Assembly: GCA_900708905.1 (NCBI GenBank)
Contig: CAADRB010000053.1
Coordinates: 819,721-883,720, forward strand
Reading direction: 5' to 3'
Source of the DNA: Hymenolepis diminuta
Lineage: Eukaryota; Platyhelminthes; Cestoda; Cyclophyllidea; Hymenolepididae
DNA length: 64,000 bases
The notes under the pieces were generated by a model. It was not told where the DNA came from, did not search any database, and worked only from the letters and a program-made list of their open reading frames with translations. Below are positions 24,901 through 37,223 of this stretch, piece after piece. Each line of letters begins with the position of its first letter. Position 1 is the first letter of the stretch. A program made the translations under genes and the position numbers.

Positions 24901-27900
24901 AAATCTGCAATGTAACATTTTAGTCAGCTGTAGAGAAGAATTTGACTGAATGGTGACGATTTTCTCGACCTGCTTTGAATAAATCAACTATGAAACACAA
25001 CAAGAAGGAAATTGCAAGCTGAATAAATAATATGAATTAGTAATATATGCCTTGGATACGAACAACCTAAGTTCAAAATACATTTTAAATTATTTCTCTT
25101 GATCGTTGATTCGTTTGGATATAAATACTTCGGGTAAAAACATTTTTGAACTGTGATAAAATGAAACCTAAAGTTAACCTTTTTTGAATTCTAAAGAATA
25201 GAATCGGTTAACTAGAAAATATTAAGAGTTAGATTTGATGATAGTAGAACTAGGTATCAAATATAATCAAATTAGTCGCCAAATTCGGCATTATACATTT
25301 GACAGTCTGATTTTTTATTGAGTTCATGAGTTGATTTATAAAAAGTGAGACTGTAAGATTAGCACAAATAAGACGAGTAGGGGTATTGTAGATAATAACT
25401 TGAACTAGATCAAGCAAAACAGAGTGATTGGAGGGAAAACAGTCGTTTTTCCATTTCAAATTAAAATATTTTCTAAACTCTACATCTCAGTAGGTCCATT
25501 GATCTGCATTTTGAAAGAGCATGAGATCTATCAAAACACTAGTCAATTTAACTCATTCTGAGGTAACGAAGTAAGGTCCACGTGGCTTACCTGGTTTTTC
25601 ATTCTTAAGGAATCTATTTACAGTCATGGAATGGAACATAACCCATAGTCCGCAAGGATATCCACGAAGATAGGGTCTGCTTCCACGGCAGGCAATATAA
25701 TTCACTTCATCTGTTGAAAGCTAAGGAAAAGCAAAGGCGTAGGATGGCTTCAGTGAATGCAGAACCGGGAGCTTTATTGTTTACCTATGTTTGTTGGACG
25801 TACCTTCATTTTCGCAACAAACTCAGTCCACTCCTCTCTTGAAATGATCGACCTTCCGGCAACTGTCCTTTGGAGATAAGCTATTTCTTCATTGTATTGA
25901 CGACCCAGATCCAAATACTGCAAGGAAGAATAATGAGAAATTAAAATTGATGATAATGGTCAAATAAAAGCTTCATGAATGGTCTACATTTGAGTAGTTA
26001 AATAATCGATATGACAAAGATTCAAACCCAAACGATGTGATTTGAGGAATTTCCAACCGAAGTTTTAGAAAAAATATATTCCCTCTTATCTCGTTATAAA
26101 CATTAAATTCCAACTGGATTTTCTCGTGACTGTAAAAAACTGTACTACTCCATGAACACCAAACCGAATAGCAAGAACCTCATGCGGTTGTCAGGTATAG
26201 TTTAATTTTCTACCCTTACAACTCTCAGAACTCAATAAATGGTACAAGTAGACGTTTACTCAGAACTTAACTCAAGGTTAAGTCGAAAAGTGAAAACCTT
26301 TCAAATTCAATAAGAAAAGTGTCCACAATTCTTTGAGCGAAGACATTCAGGAGTATCCCTGATTAGAAAATCGTCTTCTACGACCTCTAAAGTATTCATG
26401 AGTGCAATTGGCAATCTACATCACCAGATATGCCCACTAATGATTATCACTTTCATGCACGTTAAATAATGCTCCCTGAAAAGAGGTATAAAGAGGATTC
26501 GTGTGCCATAAGCTCTAGAGGCCCACGAGTATCAGATGGCGAGAAGACATAACAATGAGTAATTCATAAAATGCTGAAAGAAGACAAGATTGATAGTTTA
26601 ACCAAGAAAGTACTGCCTAGCTGATTCCGATGAAGGCAGAATTTAAAAACGGGAATGGGGAAGAAATCGGGAATAATGAAAGTGTGAACTATAACAAAAC
26701 TATATTCAGGGATCTTTCGTAGTACACTTATGAATTAAGCTGGGATTTGAAAGTGAATAATGGAGTTAAGAGTTAACATTTTTGATTTAGCTGTAATGGG
26801 AAACACAATGGCTCACAACTGGGTTAGGCACAGGTATTATATTTGCCACGTAGAGTATCTGATTCCTGACCCTAAATGTAATGAAATTCTTTGTGAAACA
26901 GAATTGGAATCAATATAAATAAGATAATTATTCATGAATGATCGTATTTGTATTCCACACTATTTATTTAAAGCACAATGAACGAAAATCTAATGCCATG
27001 GAGGGATCTCATAAGAGTATTTGCATTCTCATTATACGAGAAAATTATAATATTTAAAACAAAATTTCCATAATTTACCTATTTTCCCCCAATTATTTAT
27101 TGTTTAAAACTGTAAAGAGCCAAAAGTGTTGACAAATTAAGTGACCCAGTAGGAAGTATTTATTCTGTCAATTTAACCAAACGCTAAAATCTACACCACA
27201 ACATTCAAAGTTCGAGTACAGAAAAACAGGGATCAAATAATGAATATTAAACTTTGGATTACTTGAATATTATAAAGTGAACTGAACCCATTGTTTGAAT
27301 GCACATAACTCAGAACTTCCAGAATTTAAATAAAATAAAGCTTTTATGCCCTATCTTTATTATATATACAAATTCGACTTCCGATTCATTCTTTGCTGAA
27401 CGAGTTCACTGATACTATTTTATGATTCAAATTTGCTAAAGTTTTTCTTCATATTATGCTGATGTGCACTTCTCGAAAATAACTTTTGAAATTGTCTTAT
27501 TATCTAATTAAAAGAGGAGAAAAATTTAAATAAACTCAAATGGGCAAATAGTATTATGTAGTTGAGGATTCAGTGAACTATACTTTAAGAGAAACATTTT
27601 TGTGAAGCAAGCAAAAACCACTAGACATCATATTCGGATACTAAAAGCGAAAACCGCAGAATTTCAGATTAATCAGACTGTGTCTTTCCTGCCTAGTCTA
27701 ACTTATTGCAGCCAGATTGTTCCGTTCCAAACTTTCCAGACTCAATAACAGGAGTGGTAACAAAACTATAATTGGGTTGAAGGAGGTATTTCCAATAAGT
27801 TTTAACATGCATTAACCAGGCAATCAGCCATCCACATGAATGAATAAAAGTCTCGTTACTTCTGACCTAGCAGGCGCGCATGTTGACCAATACAACCGTA

Positions 27901-30900
27901 AATGTTGGTGCACGCCTTAGGTGCACCCGAGAGTTGAATACTGGAGTACTGGACATCGATCCCAATACCTCTCGTATGCTAAAGAAGCGATCTACCATCC
28001 TCCCATTCCGTTTTAGACACATCTCTTAAGTTAGTTCAAACTTTGAACTGCTACCTATCAACATGGAACATCGAGCAACCTAAATGGAGCTGATTAAAGA
28101 CAGTAAACTTATCTCATACCTAAACCATTTTTTTTCTATCTTAATCACCTACTACTTATCAATTTTTTCTTTTGAATCATTTAAAGTTAATACAAACAGA
28201 ACTTATTTATTCGTTAAAACATGGGAGCAACGAATAGTTCACATACTGTTACGTTGTAGCAGCACCCTTTTAATAATCTTTTATAAATGCTTTTAAATAT
28301 TTATTTTAAGAACAAACCTATAAATCAGAAACAGAGATAGTGACCAGACAATAGGAAATAGTTTTTACCAGTATAGCTACCGAGTGAAAGGTTTAGGCTG
28401 TTGCGAACAGAAAACAATTTATCCAATTCAAACAGTAGCATCTTGTTTAAATTTATTTAAAATATTTTATGACCTCAAAATTATCACTTTTAAAAATACT
28501 AGCAATGTTTTACCGTAAATCCTAACATATTTATTTGCTAGGTGTGTCGAATTAAGATTTCTATTCAAAATGGTCAATAATTCAAAATTAATTAATTAAC
28601 AGTTAAAATAAAATTATAGAGAAGAGGAGCAAATTGGAAATTTTGCTAATCATATCCATCTTGTTAGATTTGAAAAGCTTCTAAAATGCCGTTAGCAAAA
28701 TATTTCAAATCGAAATTCACAAAAAATTGCCATGCAAAAATCTTAAGTGGGTATATTTTAGACAGTTCTTTCTGGGTCATCAGGCAAGATAGGACAATGA
28801 AGTGAATTCAATTCTGAAGGAGGTTGATGGACACCGTTAATGAATAATAGTAAAATATCAATATACTTCATTTGAGTAGGAAACTTCCAGCTCCAAAAAA
28901 CCGATTTCTCTTTTCCCCTCTCCTAAATATATAAGTTAAAGTTACGTATCTGCTTACTCGACAGAAACTTTAAGAATAAACGGACAATTTTCATATTAAT
29001 CATCCACCGAATGTATGAAAGATGGACAATGAACAGGTCATTTGTATAAGTAATCCATGATTTTTAGTCAAGAAAGTAACATGCTAAACCACAGCGCAAA
29101 GAAATCGAAATAAACCTTCAAACTATGAATAAGAATAAGTAAAAATGCCAGCAAAACATAGCAACACCACAAACTATGCATCATCAGCTACGTGATCATG
29201 ATCATAAAAGTTGATCATGAGGATACTGCCTGACCAATAGTTTGACCTTAATCGGTCAAGTTTTTCTTCTAATAAATAAACAAATAAATCTAGAATAGAT
29301 TAGCCAGGTCAAAAAACCAGCAAGGAAATTTTATAGATGTCCAGAAGTCGAGTAAAGAAATTTATGATAGACTTCTATAGGGGTTCATTGGCATAGCATA
29401 TGAATATCTGCAAATGAAAAAAAGCGACTCAAATAGTCGGAAGATGGACGATCACAACGAACTCTAATGGCAAACCAAGTGCTAAAACATTACTACAATA
29501 TCAGCAAAAGCGTATAAAAACGAACTTTAGATTGAAAATGTCATTCGAACCTCCATTTTTATACTGTATAAATATCACTTAGATCATTTCTAATGATTAG
29601 AAGATATCTACATACTATAATTACAACATGTGAACTATATAGCGATCGTTAGAGCCTCCTAAAAGCAGGGTAAAGCACAATGAAAAAAGAGGAGAAGGTC
29701 CCCAGAAAGAGAATCAGAATCAGATGAGTAATTATCGCGAACATTATGCTCATAATAAGCAAAGAGAATTTTCTTCCAATAATTCTCTCACGACACCATC
29801 TTGAGGGAATCACAAAAATAGCGACCGTAAATTTTGATCAAAATCTGATAGACATACCTTTGACAGAACAGTAAGAAATTCCTTAAGAGCATCAAGTTCG
29901 AGTCCCTTGATTTCTTTCTTCAAGGCGATATCGTGGGTGAAGATAATCTGAAGGGAGGCCAGGATATCAGCAGCGTAAACTGGCATTGAGTAGTTAATTG
30001 GATTAATTACCGCTGTAGGCTCACTAAAACAATAAGTAGAAATGAGAATATTTTGAGGATGAGTAGGATGAAACATGTAGGTTAATGGAGTAGCTAGTTT
30101 AGTACACTACACTATTACTGAAAGATCATATTCAAAAAGATTTGAGTTTTATTGTAGATGGCAAATTATGACCAATATGAATACTACCTGGTAGATAAAT
30201 GAAAGATTTTCAGACCTCATTAAAGTATTCGAATTCCACACTCACGTTACTTATTAATTTGAACTTTCAGTCACTTCATTTAACTATTAAATATGCAAAA
30301 ATTAAGGAAGATGTTAAAGGAAGAAATCTGGGATTATGAGGATCGAAATCGGTCAAGTTTTATTATCCATGGCAACGAAAAAATGTGTACTAGGTTAAAT
30401 TATAAGGTGGCCTTTGAAAACGGGAAAAACAAAATTTTCCAACGAGGAATTAAAATTTGGAGTAGAATAGGAGTATAATAATGGGGCCGGATTGTCAAAA
30501 ATCATGTTTTATTTGAGTGTCCATTTTCTGAAAAGGGATATAATTCACCTTGCAATACGCTAATTTCCTTAAACACAATTTCCATTACCAGATCCGCAGA
30601 TTTCTAAGAACTTTGATCTTAGAGGTTGTTGGACAGCTAATTTAAGTAAACGACTGGTCATGCCATTTCGATTCATTCGTATCATCTTACAGCCAAGAGT
30701 AAGTAGATGAGACAAGTAAAGGCATTTTAAACACAGCAGAGTTCACTCAAGGCGAACTCTAATAAATATATCATCAGTTTAATCCTTCAGGTTTAGTGAT
30801 TTTCTTAGTCGCAACATTGAAGTCGTTATAACTGATGTAATTCTCAATCACTCACAAAAAAATTCAAACGAATGGGCTGTTTTTGAATGAGATATTCGTT

Positions 30901-33900
30901 CTCAGTAAACACGTGGACATAAACAAATAATTAGGAATTTTTTTTCTTAATTTGTATTGGCTCATAACTTAATACCGAGAGTACACCACTAGAGAATATC
31001 TTTTCGTCTTTTGAAGAAACACACTAAGACCTATTCAATTCCTTAGATTTTCATCTTCAAAATAGTTTAGATGATAACCAACAAATAAATAAAACCGATG
31101 TGTTTTTAAAGTGGTATATTTATGTCCAACGTCTAAAAAAATCGACAGACCTACCTGATTTAACGTGAAAGGAAACCGATATATAGAAAATGAAAAACGA
31201 AAGTGCAACGAAAGAAACGAAAATAAAGCTTATTGTGGCAACAGGGAACAGGAGTGTTCTTCCATCATAAAGACGGCCGAAAAAGTTATTATTTGGATAA
31301 AGACGGTTTATTAGAAACTGAAATGCTGGATTTTAATGTTATAATATTATTTATTATAAAGAATATTAAAAGAAGTTTTATTATCACTATTATTTTGAGT
31401 GAAGAAGTGAAAGTTTACTCATTTTAATCATGAGGAAATAATTGAACAAAATTTGAAACTGGATTAGGGGGTCAAGAAGAAGTAGGTAAAAAGTCGGGAT
31501 ATCAAGATTCTTATTATATTTGAATTCTAGAAGTACTGGGCTGCCCATATTCTCATAAGGAGTATAGTTCAATGTGTAAGGTCCAACTGTCCTTATGCAA
31601 TTATTTGACTTCCAGATTCATTGGTGGGATTATTTATATATTTTGAACTTTTTTCATGGTTAGTCATGTCACTCATATTCATTTTTACTTTCTTACAATC
31701 AAAAACGTAAAGTAGAATATTGTAGCTAGCAGATGTCTATCATCATCTAGCGATTAGAAATTATTGACTAGCTGTAAGATCTTCGCTACAGCGTCCACAG
31801 ACTGTGTTTGCGTGTTTGAACATAGATACCTAAACGGGTGCCTACCATCACGCCGAGACTCCGACAGCGAGACATGAATGACATCAAACGAAGAAATGTT
31901 TTGTATATAAACCAAATATACTAATAAATAAATTGGAGAGGGAGGGGGTGGCTTGTCTGCCACCTCCGAACTGATCTGATGACATGAGTGACTTAACTTA
32001 TTCAATCCATTCAATCGATGTGGCCGCAATAGACCCTCTCAACTTTATTACATATAGGTTTTACAATCTTACAGTTAGGTTTTTTGATATATAAGAGCGC
32101 TCAAGAAAGGTACGATTATGAAATATTGTAGACTGATACACTTCAATATGAAAGCTTTCCTCAATTGCTATTGAACGAACTTGAACTGATGAGATACATT
32201 TGAATAAAACTGCCATCCAGAGCAATTATCGTACTCAATGCTTCAATCGAACTTAACGAATTCATATATCTCATGTAAAGAGGCACCGAACTCTTCGAAT
32301 TCCACTCTCATCTCCTTTCAATGAATTTACCTTTGATAAATGTGCATCTTTCCACCACAATGGCTATCTTTTTTAATAAAAAAGAACTATAATAACATTA
32401 ATGAGTGGGACGAATCGTTCAAGACAAAGTTTTGAACCCCATAAGTGATCTTCATTCAGGGAATAATTAGTAATCCACAAATACAAGCATATTAAAATCT
32501 TTAAAGTAATTATATCACCATTTTATGTTGAAAATAAACTAGTTATTCAGATAAATTTACCTACCCTATATGTAAAATTAGCCACGTTGATTTGACAAAT
32601 TCCTGAAAATATTACTAGGAAAAATTCCCTTTAAGTCATAAATCAGAAATCCAAACTCAATCGGCTTGAAATATGAACAGATATGGAACTTTAAAGCCCA
32701 ATTTCTATATCAATCACTGATTCTAAATACTTTTCAGAAATATTCCCACTGGTTATCCGCCCCCATTTCATTTCATAAATTAATAGCATCCATTCTCTCA
32801 CCGGTTTCTATGTGTAAAAACATACCTATTAATAAAAAATATGAATATTAGTCCTACATACTGAAAACCTGAACCCAGACACTGAAAATTAGATGTACAA
32901 AAGGAAGTTGTAACAACCAACAGCTATGAATCTATAAATGATATATAGATTCATGCATTCTTAACAGTTGTCTAGGACACTGCAAAAAAAGCGATTTCTT
33001 CTGATATAAATCTGATTTGTAAAATATGTGATTGCAAGAAAAAAATGAAAGCTAACATTTATTCATATTACTTTTCAATTGATGATCTTCGAAGCTGAGA
33101 TCCAACGGAATATAAAACTTTCCAGGCCCCATTATTGAAGGAACTTAACCTAGATAAAGAGAAGGCAACTCATATTACACCACCTCTCTTACTGACCAGA
33201 TTTAATAAGGGGGTTTGGTCACCAATGCCACCGAATATGAACCGATGAGCATCGATTTCTTGGCCTCTAACGTAACAGACCTACACGTTGACCGGCGCAT
33301 AACGGAACATAATACTTTCGAATATCTCAAGTCAGGGAGTTTTTAATAATAATCATCAGTCGGACCCAAGAGGTCATCATTGAAACCATAAAATTTTACC
33401 CTCTCCTTACTTCAATAAAGGGAATTTTTGCGTCTATACACATATATACTGAGCACGTAAGGTATCTGAAGGCACTTATATTTTTGCAATTTTGTCAGAA
33501 GATCTCATGGTAGATACTACTATAACCAATGAAATGAAAAGGCACGCTGTAGTAGTATCTATAAAAGCGAAACATGACAATTTAGAAATTACAAGATTTC
33601 TAAGATTCGCCAAATCTTTCGTTTGCAATGTTAGAGGGGATCTGAATGAAAACAATGGAGCACGAACCACAATGGAGTCAAGAGCAAAAGAAAAAAGCGC
33701 TGTCAGCACCCCGCTGACCCACTCACTCAGAACACTTGAGTTTGTCAGAAAAGTACATGACATAGCATGATCAACAAAAGTCATGAGAAGTCAATACGCG
33801 ACATCTTGCCAAAGACCCTCAAGTGTCTGAAGGAGCAACAATATACAAGGCATGTCGTTCATCAAGACCTCGGATACAAATCATACGTTCTTAGGCGGGG

Positions 33901-36900
33901 TCCATTTGTAGACAAAAAACACTCAAGAGAATCGTTTATACGTGCAAAACGACTCCTAAACTAATTGAGGCATTCAGAAGAACTAGAATGTCTTTGATTT
34001 TTCTTCAATGAAAAGAACTTCCACCAGGCTAAAAAATTCAATGCAAGAAATGGTAGGTGGCTGCGTGGGAGCAGACCCCACCTCAACTGTTATGCATGTG
34101 CACGAAGTTTCCAACAACAGTGATGCTTTTCGGTGTTGTTATTTCGAAAAGCACATCATAACTCCTCAATTTTTTCCACAGGGCCTTGGGGTCAATACGG
34201 ATCCAGGTGTCTACGTCGAGACACTTCAAACCATTGCTATTAAGCCGCCTTGGACAGACAGTGTAGCCAATGGAGGACTCTATGTCTTCAAACAAAATTC
34301 GGCTTCATCCCATAAAGCTCTTAAAACTCAAGATTGGATGGCCGAGAACCTTCATCATCATGTCACACCAAACTTATGGCCGTCTCCTAACTCACCAGAC
34401 CTTAATCCTTTCGATTATTACGTGTGGGGTGGGGCGAGGCGGGGCGTAGTTGAAAATTAAGTTAACAAGCATCCCCACAACACCAAGTCTTCCAGTCTGA
34501 TGAAGGCTTGCAGTCAGTAGCTTTCAGACTCGATTTGAGTGGATAATAGAAGCTGAAGGAAGTTATACAGAATAAAACCTAGGTTAGTATTATGTTTACT
34601 TGTTTTGTTAAAAGAAATCGTAAGTTTCAACTATTAGCAGTTTCATGTTCTTTTTTATAAAAGTGCATAAAGCGTCTTCAGCTGCCTTACACATCCTGTT
34701 TATGTCTAAAATGAATCGTGCACATAAATTTGACTGAATAGAGGGAGCATTTAAAAAGCTAATGAATCAAATTGAATGAAACCAATATATGAAAGTGTAG
34801 ATAAGAAACGTTTGATTTTACAACAGTATCTTCATTAATACCGGATGATGATGAGGATAGACAAATTAACAACTGATTAATTTGTTCTTCTAAGTTCTAA
34901 AACATGAACTCAATGGACCTTGTTCCATTAAGGTACAGGTACACAAAAAGTCATGACTTTCATTTTCCCATAAAAAGCATTTACTTTAAATAATATAGGT
35001 ACAAGCCCTGTGTGTGTGAAAGATATCAGAACGAATTGTGGAAAAAGTAGAATGCAACATTTTGGAAATAGTATCAGTTGTCGGGGCAAAATATAATCAA
35101 CGGTACCGATAGGTATTGGGATTCGAAAACCATCAATGCCATGAATGTATCTAGTAATTAATTATCAGGACTCCGCAATATTAGAAAACCAAAAATTATT
35201 TTCTTCAAAGAAAATATCTTTCTGAGCCACAAAATTACATTTCGCATACTATTTTAGAACATTTCTGGCATAAAATAGCACGATGGATAAAAATGCAAAC
35301 TTAAAATTTTATCTTAAATCAAAATAGAATCAACTAATTCTCCAACTTCTAAAGTCGTAAACTGAAATTATTGGAGTAAAGAATAAATGATTAGCACAAA
35401 TTATATGAAAAGAGCTTTCGGTTTTATAAAATCACTAAAGGATACTCAGAAAACTATAATTATTTCCAAATACACCTCCAAAATTCAAGCAAAAGCAGTT
35501 ACGTGGTTGTTCACAGAAAAGAAAGAAATGTTCACGTACTATTGACTGTTCCACAAAAGGAATGATGAATAACTAATTTCAGTTCCCAATTTTCAGTTAA
35601 AGTTTTATAAAAGACAAGGATAATCGAAATGCCGCATATCAGAATGTCACTCTCGACGTCGGTATTTGATTCAGTGCGAGTCTCTTCAAGAGCTCTCTTG
35701 AAAAAGCCCCAGCGCAATCTTCTGAGCTGAGTAGTGAAGAAATAAGGATCTCATCAACCAAATCTCCTTGCCGTTTTCCAAATTATGTCCTCATAACTAT
35801 AGATCTAAATCTGCTTGTCCAAATAGCATAATGTATACTGATTTTATAAAGGACAATATTTAATGTATTGTAATATTATATGCATATTAAACATGATAAC
35901 ATGTGCGTTCTCCGCAAACACCCGTTCTTCCCTTATTTCCATTCTTCTGCATTTCTTCTGATCTTATGCTTGTGGTATTCAGAACCAACTTGTTTAAAGG
36001 AGCTATTTTGCCCAAATCTTAAGCTTATTAGGAGGATTTATCCAATGATAATGCTAATTACAGTCTATCATTCAATAAATTACATTAAACCAAAAAAGCT
36101 AGACTCACTAATCAAATGAGTACATAATTAGCATTACAAGAAAGTTCACAATTTTACTTCGATCTTACCTCTGTTCAATTAATTAGAATGCCATTGATAA
36201 TTAGATAATATTGTTTTAAAACTAAAGGAAAATTCGAACAAAACGTGATAAATTTAGATAATTAATTAACTCACCTTCTTACTGGTTTATCACTTGGTTG
36301 AAGCACTTTTTCTTCCACCTTCTGATAATTTTGGAGAAGGAACTTTTGGACGGCACTAGCGTCTTCACTAGAATAAATACAAATAAAGTTGATAAAAAAG
36401 ATATATATATTTATACAATTTTGAAATGAAAATCAAATAAATGATTCCAACCCAACAAAAGCGATTTTGCCGGATATATCCTTTACACCGTATTGCGTTC
36501 CTTCTACAATTAGGCTTTGCAAAGTTGTCGGAATATTTAATTGTGTATCAAGAATGATCTGAAATGGATGCACTTGTTATCAATCAAAAACAACAAAAAA
36601 TTGGATTAAGAACCTACCATAGCAACTTGATTAGCATTCGGTCCGAAAACAGTGAGAGTATTCGAAGTGGTCCTGTAAAAAAATTAATTTCAAATTTCAA
36701 AACCTACACTGCCGGAATTAATTGGTCATACTGTTTTTCATTTACTAACACATCGGCGATTTTCTCTCGAAATGTGCTTGCGGAAAAATACTTCGTGATT
36801 ATTTGATGCTTTGTTCCTTTAAGAAAGAACTAGACACAGCTAAAATAAAATATAAATGGCCTTACTATGAATGTAGGGAAGAATTCAACATCATATTTGT

Positions 36901-37223
36901 TGCTAATTTCTCTGTTGGCTGGATAAGAGCAATCGATTACAGCAATTTTTACTGCCCAGCTCCAATCTATAAGGGTTTAGTACTGGAATGAATAACAAAC
37001 TTTCAACTGATTTGCCGAGGTTTTTGAATAAAGGGGCATAATTTTGACAAGAACCGCAAGTATGAAGATAAAACTGTACTAGCGTTGGTTGTAATTGCAC
37101 AAAATCCGTAAAATTGTTGGCATGCAACGTTATTATGCCACTTTCATCATCATATAAATCAGCAGAATACACAAATGCAATAAAAAATAAAATGCTTAGA
37201 TGAACGAGATCCACCCAACCCAT
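18921..37223 (-). CDS. QSOX1: quiescin sulfhydryl oxidase (QSOX), 12 exons
   Basis: QSOX introduces disulfides into secreted proteins using FAD and O2. Exons (minus): 37223-37001, 36966-36866, 36829-36732, 36672-36618, 36558-36452, 36367-36275, 30023-29858, 25917-25804, 25720-25591, 24177-23879, 22214-22030 and 19080-18921. All phases agree and give 576 residues; vertebrate QSOX1 has 604-747. Order: signal peptide (VDLVHLSILFFIAFVYS); thioredoxin domain with CGSC in place of the usual CGHC; a second thioredoxin-like region; helix-rich region (PVYAADILASLQ); Erv/ALR domain with CRGSRPYLRGYPCGLWVMFH, redox pair CGYC, HNRVNKRL and SEDPAAPK; distal CRAC; then a transmembrane helix (LILVGVICLCCASAIVALFG) with a short basic tail. 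The final donor overlaps an in-frame TGA (see findings). Introns 1-5 are 34-84 bp; later ones reach 6.3 kb and contain the repeats. The paralogue number (QSOX1 or QSOX2) is not determinable. Confidence 0.93.
20600..20731 (+). repeat. dispersed repeat R2, copy 1
   Basis: This shares with other R2 copies GAGAAACTCGA, TTTTTATTAGCCAGACT and a GACGTTGAC-like 3' end. It lies in the last intron of QSOX. An inverted copy follows at 21265-21425. Confidence 0.55.
21265..21425 (-). repeat. dispersed repeat R2, copy 2 (inverted relative to copy 1)
   Basis: On the minus strand it reads GGCGAGAAACTCGAGTTCTG, then CTTTTTATTAGCCAGACTTA, GTTGACCATTCCGCTCACCG and an ACGTTAAC-like end. It is the best match to copies 1 and 5. 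Confidence 0.55.
22269..22352 (+). repeat. dispersed repeat R4, copy b
   Basis: This matches 6473-6555: ATCATGGCTGAAAA, AATTTCCATTTCTC, GGTGTAAAACTGGGT and GGGGATTCGTGCAAAC. It lies immediately upstream of QSOX exon 11 (on the QSOX strand), inside intron 10. Confidence 0.5.
24440..24574 (+). repeat. dispersed repeat R3, copy a
   Basis: About 135 bp is similar to 41058-41196. Shared strings are TTTTCTTAA, TCCAGTTCAAAT, a TGCAGAAGAAAGC/TGCGGAAAAAAGC block, AAAAGATTG and CCCATCT-AGTA. It lies in QSOX intron 9. Confidence 0.5.
27770..27899 (+). repeat. dispersed repeat R2, copy 3 (diverged)
   Basis: The 3' part GACCTAGCAGGCGCGCATGT followed by TGACCA aligns with the 3' part of the 57.7-kb copy. 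The upstream ATTAACCAGGCAATCAGCCATCCAC also aligns. It lies in QSOX intron 7. Confidence 0.4.
30706..30756 (+). repeat. dispersed repeat R5, copy a
   Basis: The segment GATGAGACAAGTAAAGGCAT, then TTTAAACACAGCAGAG and ACTCAAGGCGAA, is nearly repeated at 56218-56280. It lies in the largest QSOX intron. Confidence 0.4.
31721..32052 (+). mobile_element. solo LTR-like element, family R1, copy 3
   Basis: This 332-bp copy starts TGTAGCTAGCAGATG and ends CTTTATTACA. It has TTGTATATAAACC, then AATAAATAAATTGG, and the conserved GGTGGCTTG...CCACCTCCGAACTGATCTG block. It lies antisense in QSOX intron 6. No clear target-site duplication is seen. Confidence 0.7.
32926..32954. repeat. perfect 11-bp hairpin, 7-nt loop
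   Basis: ATGAATCTATA at 32926-32936 and its exact inverse TATAGATTCAT at 32944-32954 flank AATGATA. It lies in QSOX intron 6 with no evident coding context. Confidence 0.5.
33120..33302 (+). repeat. dispersed repeat R2, copy 4
   Basis: This aligns with the 44.3-kb copy: CCCATTAT, GAACTTAACCTAGATA/GAACTTGGATAG, GGTCACCA..CCACCGAATATG, ACCGATGAGCATCGAT and ACACGTTGACCGGCGC. It lies about 200 bp upstream of the mariner remnant in QSOX intron 6. Confidence 0.5.
33492..34460 (+). pseudogene. mariner-like transposase remnant
   Basis: Three plus-strand frames (33492-33770, 33767-33964 and 34008-34460) together resemble a mariner-family (IS630/Tc1/mariner) DDE transposase, which moves DNA by cut-and-paste. 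The N-terminal part is poorly conserved. The middle has HVVHQDLGYKSYVLRRGPFV. The C-terminal frame has FFPQGL, IKPPWTDSVANGGLYVF, KALKTQDWMAENLHHHVTP and SPDLNPFDYYVWG. It is dead by sight: the frame is broken at least twice, and the position usually filled by the second catalytic Asp is Asn (FKQNSASSH). It lies antisense inside QSOX intron 6. I did not find terminal inverted repeats or a TA duplication. Confidence 0.85.
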
